In this document: piece after piece, positions 1 to 9,951 of the stretch | Position numbering within the stretch: position 1 is the first letter of the stretch | Layout of the letters: the number at the start of each line of letters is the position of its first letter | From: Candidatus Lindowbacteria bacterium RIFCSPLOWO2_12_FULL_62_27 | GTDB lineage: Bacteria > Lindowbacteria > 2-12-FULL-62-27 | Reading direction: 5' to 3' | Length of the DNA stretch: 64,000 nt | Assembly: GCA_001784175.1 (NCBI GenBank) | Contig: MFPR01000041.1 | Span: 57,449 to 121,448, forward strand | Position numbers and translations under genes: made by a program | Notes under the pieces: generated by a model | Databases searched by the model: none | The model's input: only the letters and a program-made list of their open reading frames with translations | Told to the model about the DNA's origin: nothing

Positions 1-1254
1 ATCCCGGGGCTTCGCAAGGAACTCCAGGGGATCATCAAACAGCACGGAGCGAGAAAACTTTCGGAGGTCACGGTCGAGCAGGCCTGTGCGGGCCTCCGGA
101 GCGTCCATAGCCTGTTGTGCGACACGTCCGAAGTGGACCCGAACCGCGGCCTGCTCGTCCGGGGCACGCCGATCTCGGAGCTGACCAATCGCCTTCCCGA
201 AGAAATTTTCTATTTCCTTCTGACTGGCGACATCCCGGACGCCGACGCGCTCAAGTCTCTTCAGAACGATCTCCGCAAGCGCGCCGACGTGCCGGACCGT
301 GTCTGGACCGTGGTCAACGCGGTGGCCGAGGAGGCGCACCCGATGCGGATGACGAGCATCGCGACGCTGAGCCTCGGAACAGAATCGGTGTTCCGGCGGC
401 GATACGATGAGGGGATGAAGAAGGAGGAGTACTGGGAAGCCGCCTTGGAGGACGCGCTGACGCTTCTGGCGCGCCTGCCGCAGATTGCGGCGGCCATCTA
501 CCGGCGCCGGTACAAGCTGGGCCGGCGCATCCCCTCGGACCCTAAACTGGACTGGGCCGCCGACTATGCGCAGATGCTGGGCGTGCCGGACCCGAAAGGC
601 GAGTTCGCCCGGCTCATGCGGCTCTACATGACCCTGCACTGCGACCACGAAGGCGGCAACGCGAGCGCGTTCACGAGCCATGTGGTTTCCTCGACGCTGT
701 CCGATCCCTACTACGCCGTGAGCGCCGGCTTCAACGCGCTGGCGGGGCCGCTGCACGGGCTGGCGAACCAGGAATGTCTGGAATTCGTGCTTGGGATTCA
801 TAAAAAATTCAAAGGCGCGCCGACGGAGGACGAATACCGGGACTACTGCTGGGATGTTCTGAACAGCGGCCGCGTGATTCCTGGCTACGGCCATGCCGTC
901 CTGCGCGTGACCGACCCGCGGTTCACGGCGTTTCATCAATTCGGCAAGCTGGTCTGCCCGAACGACGAGGTGTTCCGGATCGTGGACATGGGCTACAAGG
1001 TCATTCCGGAGGTTCTGAAGAAACAGGGCAAGGCGAAGAACACCTGGCCGAACGTTGACGCCGGGTCGGGCGCGCTCTTGTATCATTTTGGCGTGACCCA
1101 GGCGACGTACTACACGGTATTCTTCGCCGTGTCCCGCGCCCTCGGGCTTCTGGCGCAGCTCGTGTTGGACCGCGCGATGCTCATCCCGCTGACGCGCCCG
1201 AAATCGTTCCCGACCGCGTGGCTCAAGACCTTCATCAATCAATCCGATGTATGA
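1..1254 (+). CDS. gltA: Citrate synthase, eukaryote-like type (5' end outside window)
   Basis: Condenses acetyl-CoA and oxaloacetate to citrate, the entry step of the TCA cycle, in the cytoplasm. The frame is open from base 1 and already reads like the family (LSEVTVEQA, then [11 protein letters not shown]), so the true start lies upstream; the TTG at 115 is not a believable start. The three catalytic residues of the family are in their motifs: His in [10 protein letters not shown], His in PGYGHAVLR and Asp in NVDAGSG. The sequence follows the mitochondrial-type homodimeric enzyme ([32 protein letters not shown]) rather than the hexameric E. coli type; such eukaryote-like forms are known in some bacteria, for example Geobacteraceae. 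The stop overlaps the isocitrate dehydrogenase start by 8 bases, indicating co-translation. Confidence 0.95.
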   Translation: MPGLRKELQGIIKQHGARKLSEVTVEQACAGLRSVHSLLCDTSEVDPNRGLLVRGTPISELTNRLPEEIFYFLLTGDIPDADALKSLQNDLRKRADVPDRVWTVVNAVAEEAHPMRMTSIATLSLGTESVFRRRYDEGMKKEEYWEAALEDALTLLARLPQIAAAIYRRRYKLGRRIPSDPKLDWAADYAQMLGVPDPKGEFARLMRLYMTLHCDHEGGNASAFTSHVVSSTLSDPYYAVSAGFNALAGPLHGLANQECLEFVLGIHKKFKGAPTEDEYRDYCWDVLNSGRVIPGYGHAVLRVTDPRFTAFHQFGKLVCPNDEVFRIVDMGYKVIPEVLKKQGKAKNTWPNVDAGSGALLYHFGVTQATYYTVFFAVSRALGLLAQLVLDRAMLIPLTRPKSFPTAWLKTFINQSDV

Positions 1255-2497
1255 CAAACTGACACCGCCGGCCGACGGCACACCGATCACCATCGGCCGC
1301 GGCGGAAAATTGCACGTGCCCGACCGGCCGGTCATTCCGATGATCGACGGCGACGGGATCGGCCCCGACATTTCCCGGGCCACGCGCCGCGTGATCGACG
1401 CGGCGGTGGAGAAGTATTCGGGCGGGGCGAAAAAAATCGTCTGGTTTCCCGTCTTTGCCGGCGAAACCGCGATCGCGAAGTACAACGACTTCCTTCCGAA
1501 AGACACGCTGACCGCGATCAAGACCTACATCGTGGCCCTGAAAGGCCCCCTGACCACGCCGATCGGCGGCGGGTTTCGCAGCCTGAACGTGGCGCTTCGG
1601 CAGGAACTCGATCTCTACGCATGCGTCCGGCCCGTCCGGTATTTCCGGGGGGTCGGCTCGCCGGTGAAAAAGCCTCAACTGATGGACATGGTGATTTACC
1701 GGGAGAACACGGAGGATGTCTACGCCGGCGTCGAGTGGGAGAAGGGGACGCCGGAGGCGGCCAAGATCATCGAATTTCTGAAAACACACATGGGCGTCGG
1801 CAAAAAGGTCCGGGACGACGCCGGGATCGGGATCAAGCCCATCAGCGAAACCGGCACCAAGCGGCTGGTCCGGCACGCCATCCGGTATGCGATCAAGCAC
1901 AAGCGCCGGCGCGTCACGCTGGTGCACAAGGGCAACATCATGAAATACACCGAGGGCGCCTTCCGGCTGTGGGGCTACGAGGTGGCGAAGGATGAATTCG
2001 GAGAAGCGGTGGTGACGGAGGAGGAAGTGCAGAAAAATTTCGGCGGGACGCCGCCGAAGGGGAAGATCGTCATCAATGACCGGATCGCCGACAGCATGTT
2101 CCAGCAGATCCTCCTTCGGCCGGACGAATATGACATCCTTGCCACGCCCAACCTGAACGGCGATTACCTCTCGGACGCCTGCGCCGCCACCGTCGGAGGA
2201 TTGGGGATGGCGCCGGGCGCCAACATGGGCGACGTCTTCGCGGTCTTCGAAGCGACGCACGGCACGGCGCCAAAATACGCGAACCTCGACAAGGTCAACC
2301 CCGGATCGCTCCTCTTGTCCGGCGTGATGATGCTGGAGTATCTGGGCTGGCTGAAACCGGCGAAGGCGATCGTGAAGGGCCTGCAGGGCGCGATCAAGTC
2401 GAAGCGCGTGACCTACGATCTGGCGCGCCAGATGAAGCGCGCGACGGAAGTGAAGACATCGGAATTCGCCGAAGAAATCGTGAGGCATCTTCCATGA
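1247..2497 (+). CDS. icd: Isocitrate dehydrogenase (NADP+)
   Basis: Oxidatively decarboxylates isocitrate to 2-oxoglutarate. The 416-residue length is usual for the E. coli-type enzyme. Substrate-site motifs are clear: [18 protein letters not shown], containing the serine that is phosphorylated in E. coli Icd, and [11 protein letters not shown]. The NADP-specificity residues known from E. coli (Lys-Tyr, then Val, in [10 protein letters not shown]; Tyr and Arg in VTYDLARQM) are all present, so NADP+ rather than NAD+ is predicted. The ATG at 1247 overlaps the citrate synthase stop by 8 bases, and the stop overlaps the mdh start by 4 bases (ATGA). No kinase/phosphatase AceK is visible in the window. 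Confidence 0.96.
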   Translation: MYDKLTPPADGTPITIGRGGKLHVPDRPVIPMIDGDGIGPDISRATRRVIDAAVEKYSGGAKKIVWFPVFAGETAIAKYNDFLPKDTLTAIKTYIVALKGPLTTPIGGGFRSLNVALRQELDLYACVRPVRYFRGVGSPVKKPQLMDMVIYRENTEDVYAGVEWEKGTPEAAKIIEFLKTHMGVGKKVRDDAGIGIKPISETGTKRLVRHAIRYAIKHKRRRVTLVHKGNIMKYTEGAFRLWGYEVAKDEFGEAVVTEEEVQKNFGGTPPKGKIVINDRIADSMFQQILLRPDEYDILATPNLNGDYLSDACAATVGGLGMAPGANMGDVFAVFEATHGTAPKYANLDKVNPGSLLLSGVMMLEYLGWLKPAKAIVKGLQGAIKSKRVTYDLARQMKRATEVKTSEFAEEIVRHLP

Positions 2498-3438
2498 CAT
2501 TGCGCCGGCGAAAAATCACAGTGGTGGGCGCGGGAAACGTGGGGGCGTCGGCCGCGCTGTATCTGGCCGAGCGGGAACTCGGGGATGTCGCGCTGGTCGA
2601 CGTGGTCGAGGGGATTCCGGAGGGCAAAGGCCTTGACCTTTTGCAATACGGGCCGGTCGGCCGCTTCGACAGCCGGGTGACCGGCTCGCAGGACAGCCGG
2701 TTGATGGAAGGCTCGGACGTCGTGGTCGTGACGGCGGGCGTGGCGCGCAAGCCGGGCATGACGCGGCTCGATCTTCTCCAGACCAACGCGCGGATCATCC
2801 AGTCAGTGGCGAAAAACATCCAGGCGCATGCGCCGGACGCGATCGTGATCGTGATCACGAATCCGCTCGACGTCATGACTTATCTTCTTTGGAAACTTAC
2901 CGGATTTCCCGCCCATCGCGTCGTCGGCCAGGCGGGCGTTCTGGACGGCGCGCGGTTTTCGGCCTTCATCGCGCAGGAACTCGACGTGTCGGTCGAGGAC
3001 ATCTCGACGCTGGTTTTGGGCGGACACGGGGACGACATGGTCCCGCTGGTCCGCTACACGACGGTGTCCGGCATTCCGCTGGCGGACCTTCTGCCGGCCG
3101 ACCGGATCACCGCGCTGGTCGACCGCGCGCGAAACGGCGGCGCGGAGATCGTGAAATTGCTGAAGACCGGCAGCGCCTACTACGCGCCGGCCGCTTCGGG
3201 CGTGCAGATGGTCGAAGCGGTGGTGAAGGACAAGAAGCGCATCCTGGCCTGTTCGGCGCACCTGAGCGGCCAGTACGGCCTGTCGGACGTCTACATCGGC
3301 GTGCCGGTCGTGCTGGGCGGCGGGGGCGTCGAGAAGATCATCGAACTCAAGCTGACCGACGCCGAGCGGGCGGCGCTGCACAATTCCGCCAAAATCTACA
3401 AAGAGGCCATCGCGGACGCGCTCAAAGTGGTTGCATGA
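2494..3438 (+). CDS. mdh: Malate dehydrogenase (LDH-like type)
   Basis: Interconverts malate and oxaloacetate with NAD(H), supplying oxaloacetate to the citrate synthase encoded two genes upstream. The 314-residue protein starts with a Rossmann motif ([10 protein letters not shown]) and an acidic residue at the end of beta-2 (VALVDVVEG), as in NAD enzymes. The substrate loop has Arg in [10 protein letters not shown], where lactate dehydrogenases carry Gln, which supports malate specificity. Further motifs are [11 protein letters not shown], the Asp in GVLDGARF and the catalytic His in [10 protein letters not shown]. The start overlaps the icd stop by 4 bases and the stop overlaps the next start by 4, so gltA-icd-mdh and the next gene form one coupled run. 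Confidence 0.96.
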   Translation: MTLRRRKITVVGAGNVGASAALYLAERELGDVALVDVVEGIPEGKGLDLLQYGPVGRFDSRVTGSQDSRLMEGSDVVVVTAGVARKPGMTRLDLLQTNARIIQSVAKNIQAHAPDAIVIVITNPLDVMTYLLWKLTGFPAHRVVGQAGVLDGARFSAFIAQELDVSVEDISTLVLGGHGDDMVPLVRYTTVSGIPLADLLPADRITALVDRARNGGAEIVKLLKTGSAYYAPAASGVQMVEAVVKDKKRILACSAHLSGQYGLSDVYIGVPVVLGGGGVEKIIELKLTDAERAALHNSAKIYKEAIADALKVVA

Positions 3439-4433
3439 GACTCGGCCGCGATTTCACCAATCTCCTCGAGTACGAGTATCTCTCGCCGGAGGACCGCGAG
3501 GCGTTTCTGGCCGGGAAGCTCACCGTGTCGGATATGGACGCGACGGTTCAGATCAAGGTCAAGGCGGACATCGCGCGCCAGTGCCAAGTCGCGGCCGAAA
3601 CCGGGCTTCAGCACGTCGAACTCGACGGCGGCATCCCCAACCCGTATCTGTCCCTGACGCGGGAGGACCTCCGAAAAGCGCGTGTGGCCGCGGAGAAACA
3701 CGAGATCACGCTCTCGATGCACCTGCCCTACACGTTCGTCTCCGCCGCCACGTGCGGATTTCAGGAGGAGGACCGTCGAACGGCCGTGGACTATCTGAAA
3801 CGCTATCTGGACGTCGCCGCGGAGTTGGGATGCCGGTTCACCGTCATGCATCCGGGACAGATTCCATTCTATCAGGCGGTCGGCCGCTATCTGGAAATAT
3901 CCAACCGCGCGCTCGTCGCGACCTTGACGGAACTGGGTGAGCACTCCGACAAAAAAAACATGCCGCTTCACATGGAAAACAACACCTTCTGGGACGGCCG
4001 GCTCTACACGGCGGACGAGTGCCTGCCGATCTTCGAGGAGGTGCGGCGCCGCGGAGTGAACCTGAAATTCTGTTTCGACCTGGCGCACGAATTCACCGGA
4101 TTCAAGACGCTGGCTGAGATTCCCGAAACTCCGGAGGAACGGTACCGGATCGTTCCGAACGATCTGTACCTTGGAATCCAGATCGGAGATTTCATTCCGG
4201 AAGGCCGCCTGTTTCACCCGCCGATGCACCGGCTTTGCGGCCGGCTCAAACGCGAGCATCTCGTGCGCATGTTCCGGATCTTTCGCGAGAAAGGCGTGCA
4301 GTACGTGGTGATCGAGAGCGCCGTGCGCGAACGGGAGGACCTGATCCATGCGTTCGAGCTTCAGGCCGAGGAGGCGCGGTTCGTGCGGGACGTGTTCAAT
4401 GAAGCGATGGCGCCTCAAGCCACCCTTCGGTAA
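3435..4433 (+). CDS. Sugar phosphate isomerase/epimerase-like TIM-barrel protein
   Basis: Xylose isomerase-like TIM-barrel (AP endonuclease family 2 fold), 332 residues from the ATG at 3435. An open frame continues upstream inside mdh, but the ATG at 3435 overlaps the mdh stop as ATGA and begins the recognisable domain. Barrel-strand motifs with likely metal or substrate ligands are HVELDGG, SMHLPYTF, TVMHPGQIPF, LHMENNTFW and FCFDLAHEF; the His, Glu and Asp in these fit a divalent-metal site. The substrate cannot be told from sequence; this fold covers sugar isomerases, epimerases and endonuclease IV. Its place at the end of the TCA run suggests co-expression but gives no pathway. Confidence 0.75.
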   Translation: MRLGRDFTNLLEYEYLSPEDREAFLAGKLTVSDMDATVQIKVKADIARQCQVAAETGLQHVELDGGIPNPYLSLTREDLRKARVAAEKHEITLSMHLPYTFVSAATCGFQEEDRRTAVDYLKRYLDVAAELGCRFTVMHPGQIPFYQAVGRYLEISNRALVATLTELGEHSDKKNMPLHMENNTFWDGRLYTADECLPIFEEVRRRGVNLKFCFDLAHEFTGFKTLAEIPETPEERYRIVPNDLYLGIQIGDFIPEGRLFHPPMHRLCGRLKREHLVRMFRIFREKGVQYVVIESAVREREDLIHAFELQAEEARFVRDVFNEAMAPQATLR

Positions 4434-4442
4434 TTTCAAATC

Positions 4443-4817
4443 ATGATTCGCAAGGTTCTCAAATGGTCGTGTGTGGGTCTTTTGGCCATCCTCGCGGCCG
4501 GGATCGCCTATCTGGCCGTCCAGCCCGACCCCGGACCGTACCTGGTGGCGCTGCGGTCCGACACGCCGGAGCAGGCGGGGCGGGCGCTGGATGCGATTTT
4601 GGCCGCCGAAGTCGACACGCCGTCCGGGTCGATCCAGTATGACGGCGCGACCTTCCCGCCCGTCTCGACGGAGGACCTCGCGATGCTGGGCCTGAGGTTC
4701 TACCGGAAGGCGACCGGCCAGGCGCGGGAGCCGATGAAGGGGGACACGTCGACATGGATGGATTATTCCGAGCGTGTTCGGCGCGCCGTGATCGTGCGGA
4801 GGCGGCCATCACGGTAG
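4443..4817 (+). CDS. Small membrane-anchored hypothetical protein
   Basis: A 124-residue protein that I do not recognise. It has a positively charged start (MIRKVLK), one hydrophobic segment at about residues 8-27, and then a soluble part outside the cytoplasm rich in Asp, Glu and Pro, ending in an Arg-rich tail (VRRRPSR). It lies 9 bases after the TIM-barrel gene and 16 bases before the first GH57 gene, so it is probably transcribed with them. Codon use matches its neighbours. An overlapping frame is also open, but only this one has a membrane-protein pattern and fills the gap between two certain genes. Confidence 0.6.
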   Translation: MIRKVLKWSCVGLLAILAAGIAYLAVQPDPGPYLVALRSDTPEQAGRALDAILAAEVDTPSGSIQYDGATFPPVSTEDLAMLGLRFYRKATGQAREPMKGDTSTWMDYSERVRRAVIVRRRPSR

Positions 4818-4833
4818 GCGGGGCGGTTCAACC

Positions 4834-6954
4834 GTGTCCATTCTGATTTTTCTCTGGCACATGCACCAGCCGGAATATGCGGACCCCAACACGGGCGAAT
4901 TCGTTCTTCCGTGGACCCGGCTTCACGCGGTGAAGGACTACGACGAGTTCGCCGACGTTCTGGCGGACCACCCCGGTATCCGGTCGACCGTCAACCTGAC
5001 GCCGGTTCTCTGCGGGCAGATCGAGTCGATCGCGGCCGGCGTGAAGGACGTGTACCAGATTTTGTCCGAGAAGCCGGCCTCGTATCTGACGCAGATCGAG
5101 CGCGAGTTCATCCTGTCGAATTTTTTCAAGGCGAATTTCGAAACGATGATCCGGCCCTACGAGCGGTACTCGGAACTCTATTTCGAACGAGGCCGCAACG
5201 CCACGCCCGCGCATATCCACGAGGCCGCAAAGACGTTCGGCGTCCAGAAACTGCGGGACCTGCAAGTCTGGGCGAACCTGGCATGGAGCGGCGTGAGGAA
5301 CCGGCAGAAAGAGCCGGTGATCCGGGAGCTGATCGCCAAGGGCCGGCATTACACGGACGAGGAAAAAGAGACGCTCATGGACGTTCACCGGCGCATCTGC
5401 TCCGGCGTGCTGGCCAAGTACCGGCGGCTCCAGGAGGCGGGGATCATCGAAATTTCCACCACGCCCTACTATCACCCGATCCTGCCGATCCTCCTCGACA
5501 TGAAAGATGCGCAGATCGCGCATCCGGGCCTGGCGCTTCCCCGTCAGACGCGGCCCTTCGCCGACGACGCGCGGTGGCAGGTCGAGTCGGCACTCGCGTA
5601 CGCCGAACGGACCTTCGGCCGGCGGCCCGCGGGCATGTGGCCGTCGGAAGGATCGGTTTCTGAAAAGACGTGTGATCTTCTGGCCTCGTGCGGTGTGCGG
5701 TGGTCGGCGACGGACGAACGGATTCTGGAAAAGAGTCTCAACGGAGCGGCGGTCTCCTCCTCGCCGCCGGCGCTCGCGCGTCCCTATGTGTTCGAAACGG
5801 CGCACGGCCCGATCCGGCTGTTTTTCCGGAACCACGATCTTTCGGATCGGATCGGGTTCACGTACGGCGCCATGCCGGTGGAGGACGCGGTCTCCGATTT
5901 TGTCGCGCGCGTCGAGTCGGCCGGCGGCGGCGCGGGCGCGGACACGGCGGTCAGCGTGATCCTGGACGGCGAGAACGCCTGGGAATATTTCCGGGGCGGC
6001 AGTTGCCAGCCTTTTTTGAGCGCGCTATTCACCCGGCTGAAACAATCGGGCATCGTCACCCGGACGTGCGGCGACTGCGCGTCTTCCGATCAGCCGGCGG
6101 CCGAGCCTCTGCCGCGTCTTTCGCCGGGTTCGTGGATCAACGGGAATTTCAACATCTGGATCGGCCATCCGGAGGACAACGCCGGCTGGGACGCGGTACA
6201 GACCGTGCGAATCGCGGTCGACCGCATGCCGGCGGGCGCCGCGAGGGACCGCGCGATGAAACTTCTGAGGATCGCGGAAGGCAGCGACTGGTACTGGTGG
6301 TTCGGAGACGATCACAGTTCGGAGGACGATCCGATGTTCGACCGGCTCTTTCGGGACAACCTGATCGCCGCGTGCCGCCTGGCGGGCGCCACCGTCCCTC
6401 CGGAACTGATGGCGCCGATCAAGCGGGCGCAGATGGTAACGGAAGCCAAACCGGCGACGGAACCGTTCACGCCGGCCATCGACGGAATGATCCGTCCCTT
6501 CTACGAATGGCTCGGCGCGGGCCGCGTGGATATCAGTTACATCGCCGGCGCGATGCACAAGGCGATTTATCATCTGGAGCGGTTCTACTGGGGATTCGAC
6601 GAAACGTCGTTTTATTTTTGTCTTGAGATGACCGCCGTTCCGCCGGGCGCGGAGGTCCGCCTGTTTTTCCGGACGGACGGCGGCGAGTTCACGGCCATCC
6701 TGCCGGTTTCCGACAGCGCCGGCATCGCACGGCTCGTGTGTCCGGACGGCGAGTGCCGACTGACGAGCGCGTACCGGGAGGTTCTCGAGGTGGAGGTTCC
6801 TCTCTCGGTGCTGAAGCTGTCGCCGGGCCGGCATGCATCCCTGGCGATTTCGGTGGTGGTGGAGGAGATGGAGATCGAGCGCTGGCCCGTGGGCAAGGTT
6901 TTCGACCTGCAGGTTCCGGATCCACTCTACTTCTCGGCGCAGTGGGTCGTCTGA
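4834..6954 (+). CDS. Glycoside hydrolase family 57 (amylase/amylopullulanase-like)
   Basis: Alpha-glucan-acting enzyme, 706 residues, from a GTG start. The GH57 conserved regions appear in order: FLWHMHQPEY at the N-terminus; EISTTPYYHPILPIL; GMWPSEGSVS, with the family nucleophile at Glu272; VILDGENAWEYF, with the acid/base at Asp378; and DWYWWFGDDHSSED. The C-terminal ~200 residues form a beta-rich domain of the kind that follows GH57 barrels. There is no signal peptide, so it should act in the cytoplasm, on glycogen or maltodextrin. The stop overlaps the next GH57 start by one base (TGATG) in a run with galT and glgA. The exact specificity (amylase, pullulanase or branching) is not resolved. 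Confidence 0.9.
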   Translation: MSILIFLWHMHQPEYADPNTGEFVLPWTRLHAVKDYDEFADVLADHPGIRSTVNLTPVLCGQIESIAAGVKDVYQILSEKPASYLTQIEREFILSNFFKANFETMIRPYERYSELYFERGRNATPAHIHEAAKTFGVQKLRDLQVWANLAWSGVRNRQKEPVIRELIAKGRHYTDEEKETLMDVHRRICSGVLAKYRRLQEAGIIEISTTPYYHPILPILLDMKDAQIAHPGLALPRQTRPFADDARWQVESALAYAERTFGRRPAGMWPSEGSVSEKTCDLLASCGVRWSATDERILEKSLNGAAVSSSPPALARPYVFETAHGPIRLFFRNHDLSDRIGFTYGAMPVEDAVSDFVARVESAGGGAGADTAVSVILDGENAWEYFRGGSCQPFLSALFTRLKQSGIVTRTCGDCASSDQPAAEPLPRLSPGSWINGNFNIWIGHPEDNAGWDAVQTVRIAVDRMPAGAARDRAMKLLRIAEGSDWYWWFGDDHSSEDDPMFDRLFRDNLIAACRLAGATVPPELMAPIKRAQMVTEAKPATEPFTPAIDGMIRPFYEWLGAGRVDISYIAGAMHKAIYHLERFYWGFDETSFYFCLEMTAVPPGAEVRLFFRTDGGEFTAILPVSDSAGIARLVCPDGECRLTSAYREVLEVEVPLSVLKLSPGRHASLAISVVVEEMEIERWPVGKVFDLQVPDPLYFSAQWVV

Positions 6955-8933
6955 TGCCGCCGCTGTCCGTGATTTTTGGTCTCCACGCCCACGAACCTGT
7001 CGGCCAGAGCGTTTCGCAGGTGGACCGGACGGTGGACGGCGATATCCTGCCGTTTCTGGAGGCGGTTTCGGCGATCCCCGCGTTCAAGTGCGCCGCCCAT
7101 CTGTCCGGATCGCTCTTGCGGCTCATCGAAGGCCGTCGCGCCGATGTGATGGATATGCTCAAGCGCCTGATCGGCCGCGGCCAGTTGGAACTTCTGGGCG
7201 GCGGTTTTTATGAGCCGATTCTAACGACCCTCACCGTCGCCGATCAGACCGGCCAGATCCGCCGCTTCGGCGATTATCTTCAGCGCCAGTTCGGCGTCCG
7301 GCCCGCCGGCGGCTGGCTGCCGGAGCAGGTGTGGGAGCCGCATCTGTGCAAGCCGCTGCAGGAGGCCGGCGTGAAGTTCGTGCTGATGGACGACCCGCAT
7401 TTTGCGGCGGCGGGCGTGCCGGCGGATGAGGTCCACGGCCTTTTCGTGACGGAGGAATCGGGCCACCGGCTCGGCGTCTTTCCGATTGACTCCGGCCTCA
7501 AAAATCTCATTCCCGATAAATCGCCGAAAGAGACGATCAATTACCTTGAGAACCTCTCCGAAGAGCATCCCGGCACGGTCGTGGCATTCATGGGGGATGG
7601 CGCGGTCGCCGCGCGGCTCATCCCCGCGCTGGCGCGCGAAAAATTCCTGGCGCCCGTCACTCCGACTGAGTGGGCGGCCGGCCACGCGCCGCGCCGGCTC
7701 CTCTACGTGCCCAGCGCCTCCTCGGCGGAAATGTCCGAATGGATCCTCCCGCCCGGCCTGGAGGACGAATACGCCGGATTCAAATCCCAGGTTGTCCGGC
7801 ACACGCGCGCGTCGGCCCAGCGGCTTTTTTTGCGCGGGGGTTTCTGGCGCGCCTTTCTGACCAAGTACGCCGAATCGAACTGGATGCAGAAACGCGTCTT
7901 CGCCGCCGCCACGAAAATGGGCCCGGTCCTCGAAAAACTTGGCGCCGACCGGGAGGCGCGCGCGATCCGGGACTTGTTGGACCGCGCCGCCTGTCACGAC
8001 GCGTACTGGCACGGCGCGGGCGCGGGCCGCGGGAACGGCCCGGCGGGCGGATTCTACGCGCCGCCGATCCGCGCGGCGGTCTGGCGGAATTTGCTGGAGG
8101 CGGAAACGCGGTTTTCAAAAAAGATGGGCCTGTTTCCCGCCTGTTTCTCCGACGACATCGACTGCGACGGCGAGCCGGAATGGATGGTCTACACCGAATC
8201 CTGGGTCATTGGCTTCAAGCCGCGTCTCGGCGGCGGGATGATCGAATGGTCCTACCGGCCGGCCTTGCACAACTTTCAGAACACGGTCACGCGACGGCCC
8301 GAGCGGGACCACGCGCAACTTGAGCGGCATCCGCGCCTCGTGTACGACCGGTATCGAAAAGCGAGCGGCCTGGTGTACGCGCTGGACAGCGGCGTGCGGT
8401 TCGAGCAGTTCGCCCGGCAGGACCTGCCCGAGCAGGCGCCGGCGGTGGGAGAGACCCAGGCGAAGGCGGAAGAAAAAGCCGAGTCGTTCTCGCTGAAATT
8501 CCGCCGGGAGGCCGGTCCGTTTGTGTTTGAAAAACATGTTGTGATTTCCAAGCATGAAAGTAAACTCTCGTTGCAGGTGTCTGTCTGCGCGTCGCCGGGC
8601 TCGGCGCCTTGGCGGCTGGGGCTCGGCTTCGAACTTTTTTACGCCCGCTTGGAGGACCTGGTCGTTGAGGGGTCGCTTCTGGAAGGGTCGGCCAGGAGCC
8701 GGAGCGTGTCGGTGACGGACCGCGGCGGGGGCACAACGGTCGTGATGAAATTCGACCGGGAAGTGGAAGTGTGGCTGGCGCCGGTCTGGACGATTTCAAA
8801 ATCCATGGACGGCGTCCAGGAGACCTTTCAGGGAATTTCCGTGCTTTTCCTGGGAGACGACGCCGGGGCCGGCGTGAAACAGGAGTTGACCATGAACGTG
8901 GAGGTGAAATCCATTGCCGGAACTCAGGCGTGA
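6954..8933 (+). CDS. Glycoside hydrolase family 57, 4-alpha-glucanotransferase-like with DUF1925/DUF1926-type domains
   Basis: 659 residues from the ATG at 6954; the open frame extends back to 6738, but that part lies inside the preceding gene. It resembles archaeal-type 4-alpha-glucanotransferases: FGLHAHEP at the N-terminus, LELLGGGFYEPIL, and GWLPEQVWEP with the expected nucleophile at Glu124. The middle motif with AYWHG and GGFYAPPIRAAV and the C-terminal beta-domain (DIDCDGEPEWMVYTES, then GGGMIEWSYRP) match the accessory domains of that family. The region expected to hold the acid/base Asp, usually DDGEKFG-like, reads FMGDGAVAAR, so activity may be altered. No signal peptide. Likely works with the other GH57 and GlgA in glycogen turnover. 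Confidence 0.85.
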   Translation: MPPLSVIFGLHAHEPVGQSVSQVDRTVDGDILPFLEAVSAIPAFKCAAHLSGSLLRLIEGRRADVMDMLKRLIGRGQLELLGGGFYEPILTTLTVADQTGQIRRFGDYLQRQFGVRPAGGWLPEQVWEPHLCKPLQEAGVKFVLMDDPHFAAAGVPADEVHGLFVTEESGHRLGVFPIDSGLKNLIPDKSPKETINYLENLSEEHPGTVVAFMGDGAVAARLIPALAREKFLAPVTPTEWAAGHAPRRLLYVPSASSAEMSEWILPPGLEDEYAGFKSQVVRHTRASAQRLFLRGGFWRAFLTKYAESNWMQKRVFAAATKMGPVLEKLGADREARAIRDLLDRAACHDAYWHGAGAGRGNGPAGGFYAPPIRAAVWRNLLEAETRFSKKMGLFPACFSDDIDCDGEPEWMVYTESWVIGFKPRLGGGMIEWSYRPALHNFQNTVTRRPERDHAQLERHPRLVYDRYRKASGLVYALDSGVRFEQFARQDLPEQAPAVGETQAKAEEKAESFSLKFRREAGPFVFEKHVVISKHESKLSLQVSVCASPGSAPWRLGLGFELFYARLEDLVVEGSLLEGSARSRSVSVTDRGGGTTVVMKFDREVEVWLAPVWTISKSMDGVQETFQGISVLFLGDDAGAGVKQELTMNVEVKSIAGTQA

Positions 8934-9948
8934 CCCGCTGTCGCACCGGTGGGTGATCATTGCAACCGAGCGGGCGATGCGCCCGAGCGATTTCAAGGTG
9001 GAAAATCCGAAACCGGCTGCGAGCATCTGCCCGTTCTGTCCGGGAAACGAGCACCTGACGCCGCCGGAAATCACGGCGGTCCGGCCGTCCGGCTCGGCCG
9101 CCAACAAATCCGGCTGGTCGCTCCGTGTCATTCCCAACAAATTCCCGGCCCTCCGCATCGAGGGCGAGCTTGGCCGCAAGGGATACGGGATGTACGACAA
9201 GATGAACGGGATCGGCGCGCATGAGGTGATCATCGAAACGGCGGACCACAGACTCGACCTGCCGGATTATCCGCAGTCCCAGATGGAAATGGTCCTCCGG
9301 TCCTACCGGGACAGAATATCCGATTTGAAAAAGGACCCGCGGTTCAAATACATGCTCGTCTTCAAAAACAGCGGCATCCACGCCGGCGCCAGCCTCGACC
9401 ATCCCCATTCCCAGCTCATCGCCGTCCCCGTTACGCCCAAACGCGTGTCGGAGGAACTCTTCTATTGCCGGGACTATTACGAATACAAGGAGCGGTGCCT
9501 CCTGTGCGACATCATCTCCCAGGAACAGCTCCTGGAAGAACGGCTGGTCGTGGCCGAGGAGAACATGATCGCGTACGTGCCGTACGCCCCGCGGTTTCCC
9601 TTCGAAGTCCACGTGTTGCCGCGCCGGCACATGCACGACTACTGCGGCGTGTCCGACCGCGAGATCGGGTCGCTGGCGTACGTATTGAAGACGGTCCTCA
9701 AGAAGATCCGGCAGGCGCTCGGCGATCCCGCGTACAATTACATCATCCACACCTCGCCTGTCACCCTGCCCCGGCCCGGCCATCCCGAGATGTGGGGCAC
9801 CATCGAACTCGATTATCACTGGCACATCGAGATCATTCCGAGACTTACCCGGGTCGCGGGATTCGAGTGGGGCACCGGCTTTTACATCAACCCGGTCGCG
9901 CCGGAGAATGCCGCGAAGTTTTTGCGTGAAGAGAATGTGGATGCTTGA
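8914..9948 (+). CDS. galT: Galactose-1-phosphate uridylyltransferase family protein
   Basis: Exchanges hexose-1-phosphate with UDP-hexose (the Leloir reaction) through a uridylylated histidine. The 344-residue protein starts at a TTG at 8914 (PELRRDPLSHRWV is the typical family opening), overlapping the previous gene by 20 bases. The metal-binding Cys pair lies in ICPFCPGNE and the active-site HPH in SLDHPHSQL. A second Cys pair (CLLCD) opens the second half, and HVLPRRHMHDY and HWHIEIIPR belong to the HIT-like folds. In this cluster of glucan genes its true substrate could be glucose-1-phosphate or another sugar phosphate. glgA begins 3 bases after its stop. Confidence 0.88.
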   Translation: MPELRRDPLSHRWVIIATERAMRPSDFKVENPKPAASICPFCPGNEHLTPPEITAVRPSGSAANKSGWSLRVIPNKFPALRIEGELGRKGYGMYDKMNGIGAHEVIIETADHRLDLPDYPQSQMEMVLRSYRDRISDLKKDPRFKYMLVFKNSGIHAGASLDHPHSQLIAVPVTPKRVSEELFYCRDYYEYKERCLLCDIISQEQLLEERLVVAEENMIAYVPYAPRFPFEVHVLPRRHMHDYCGVSDREIGSLAYVLKTVLKKIRQALGDPAYNYIIHTSPVTLPRPGHPEMWGTIELDYHWHIEIIPRLTRVAGFEWGTGFYINPVAPENAAKFLREENVDA

Positions 9949-9951
9949 GGC

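Noticed and set aside
1235-2500. A 421-residue minus-strand frame mirroring icd
   Set aside because: Its ends match the icd gene almost exactly and the translation has no domain; it is a codon shadow.
2889-3434. N-terminal extension of the TIM-barrel protein
   Set aside because: Overlaps mdh in another frame and is low-complexity; ATG 3435 is coupled to the mdh stop.
6738-6953. N-terminal extension of the second GH57 enzyme
   Set aside because: Gly/Arg-rich translation lying inside the preceding gene; the family motif starts at ATG 6954.
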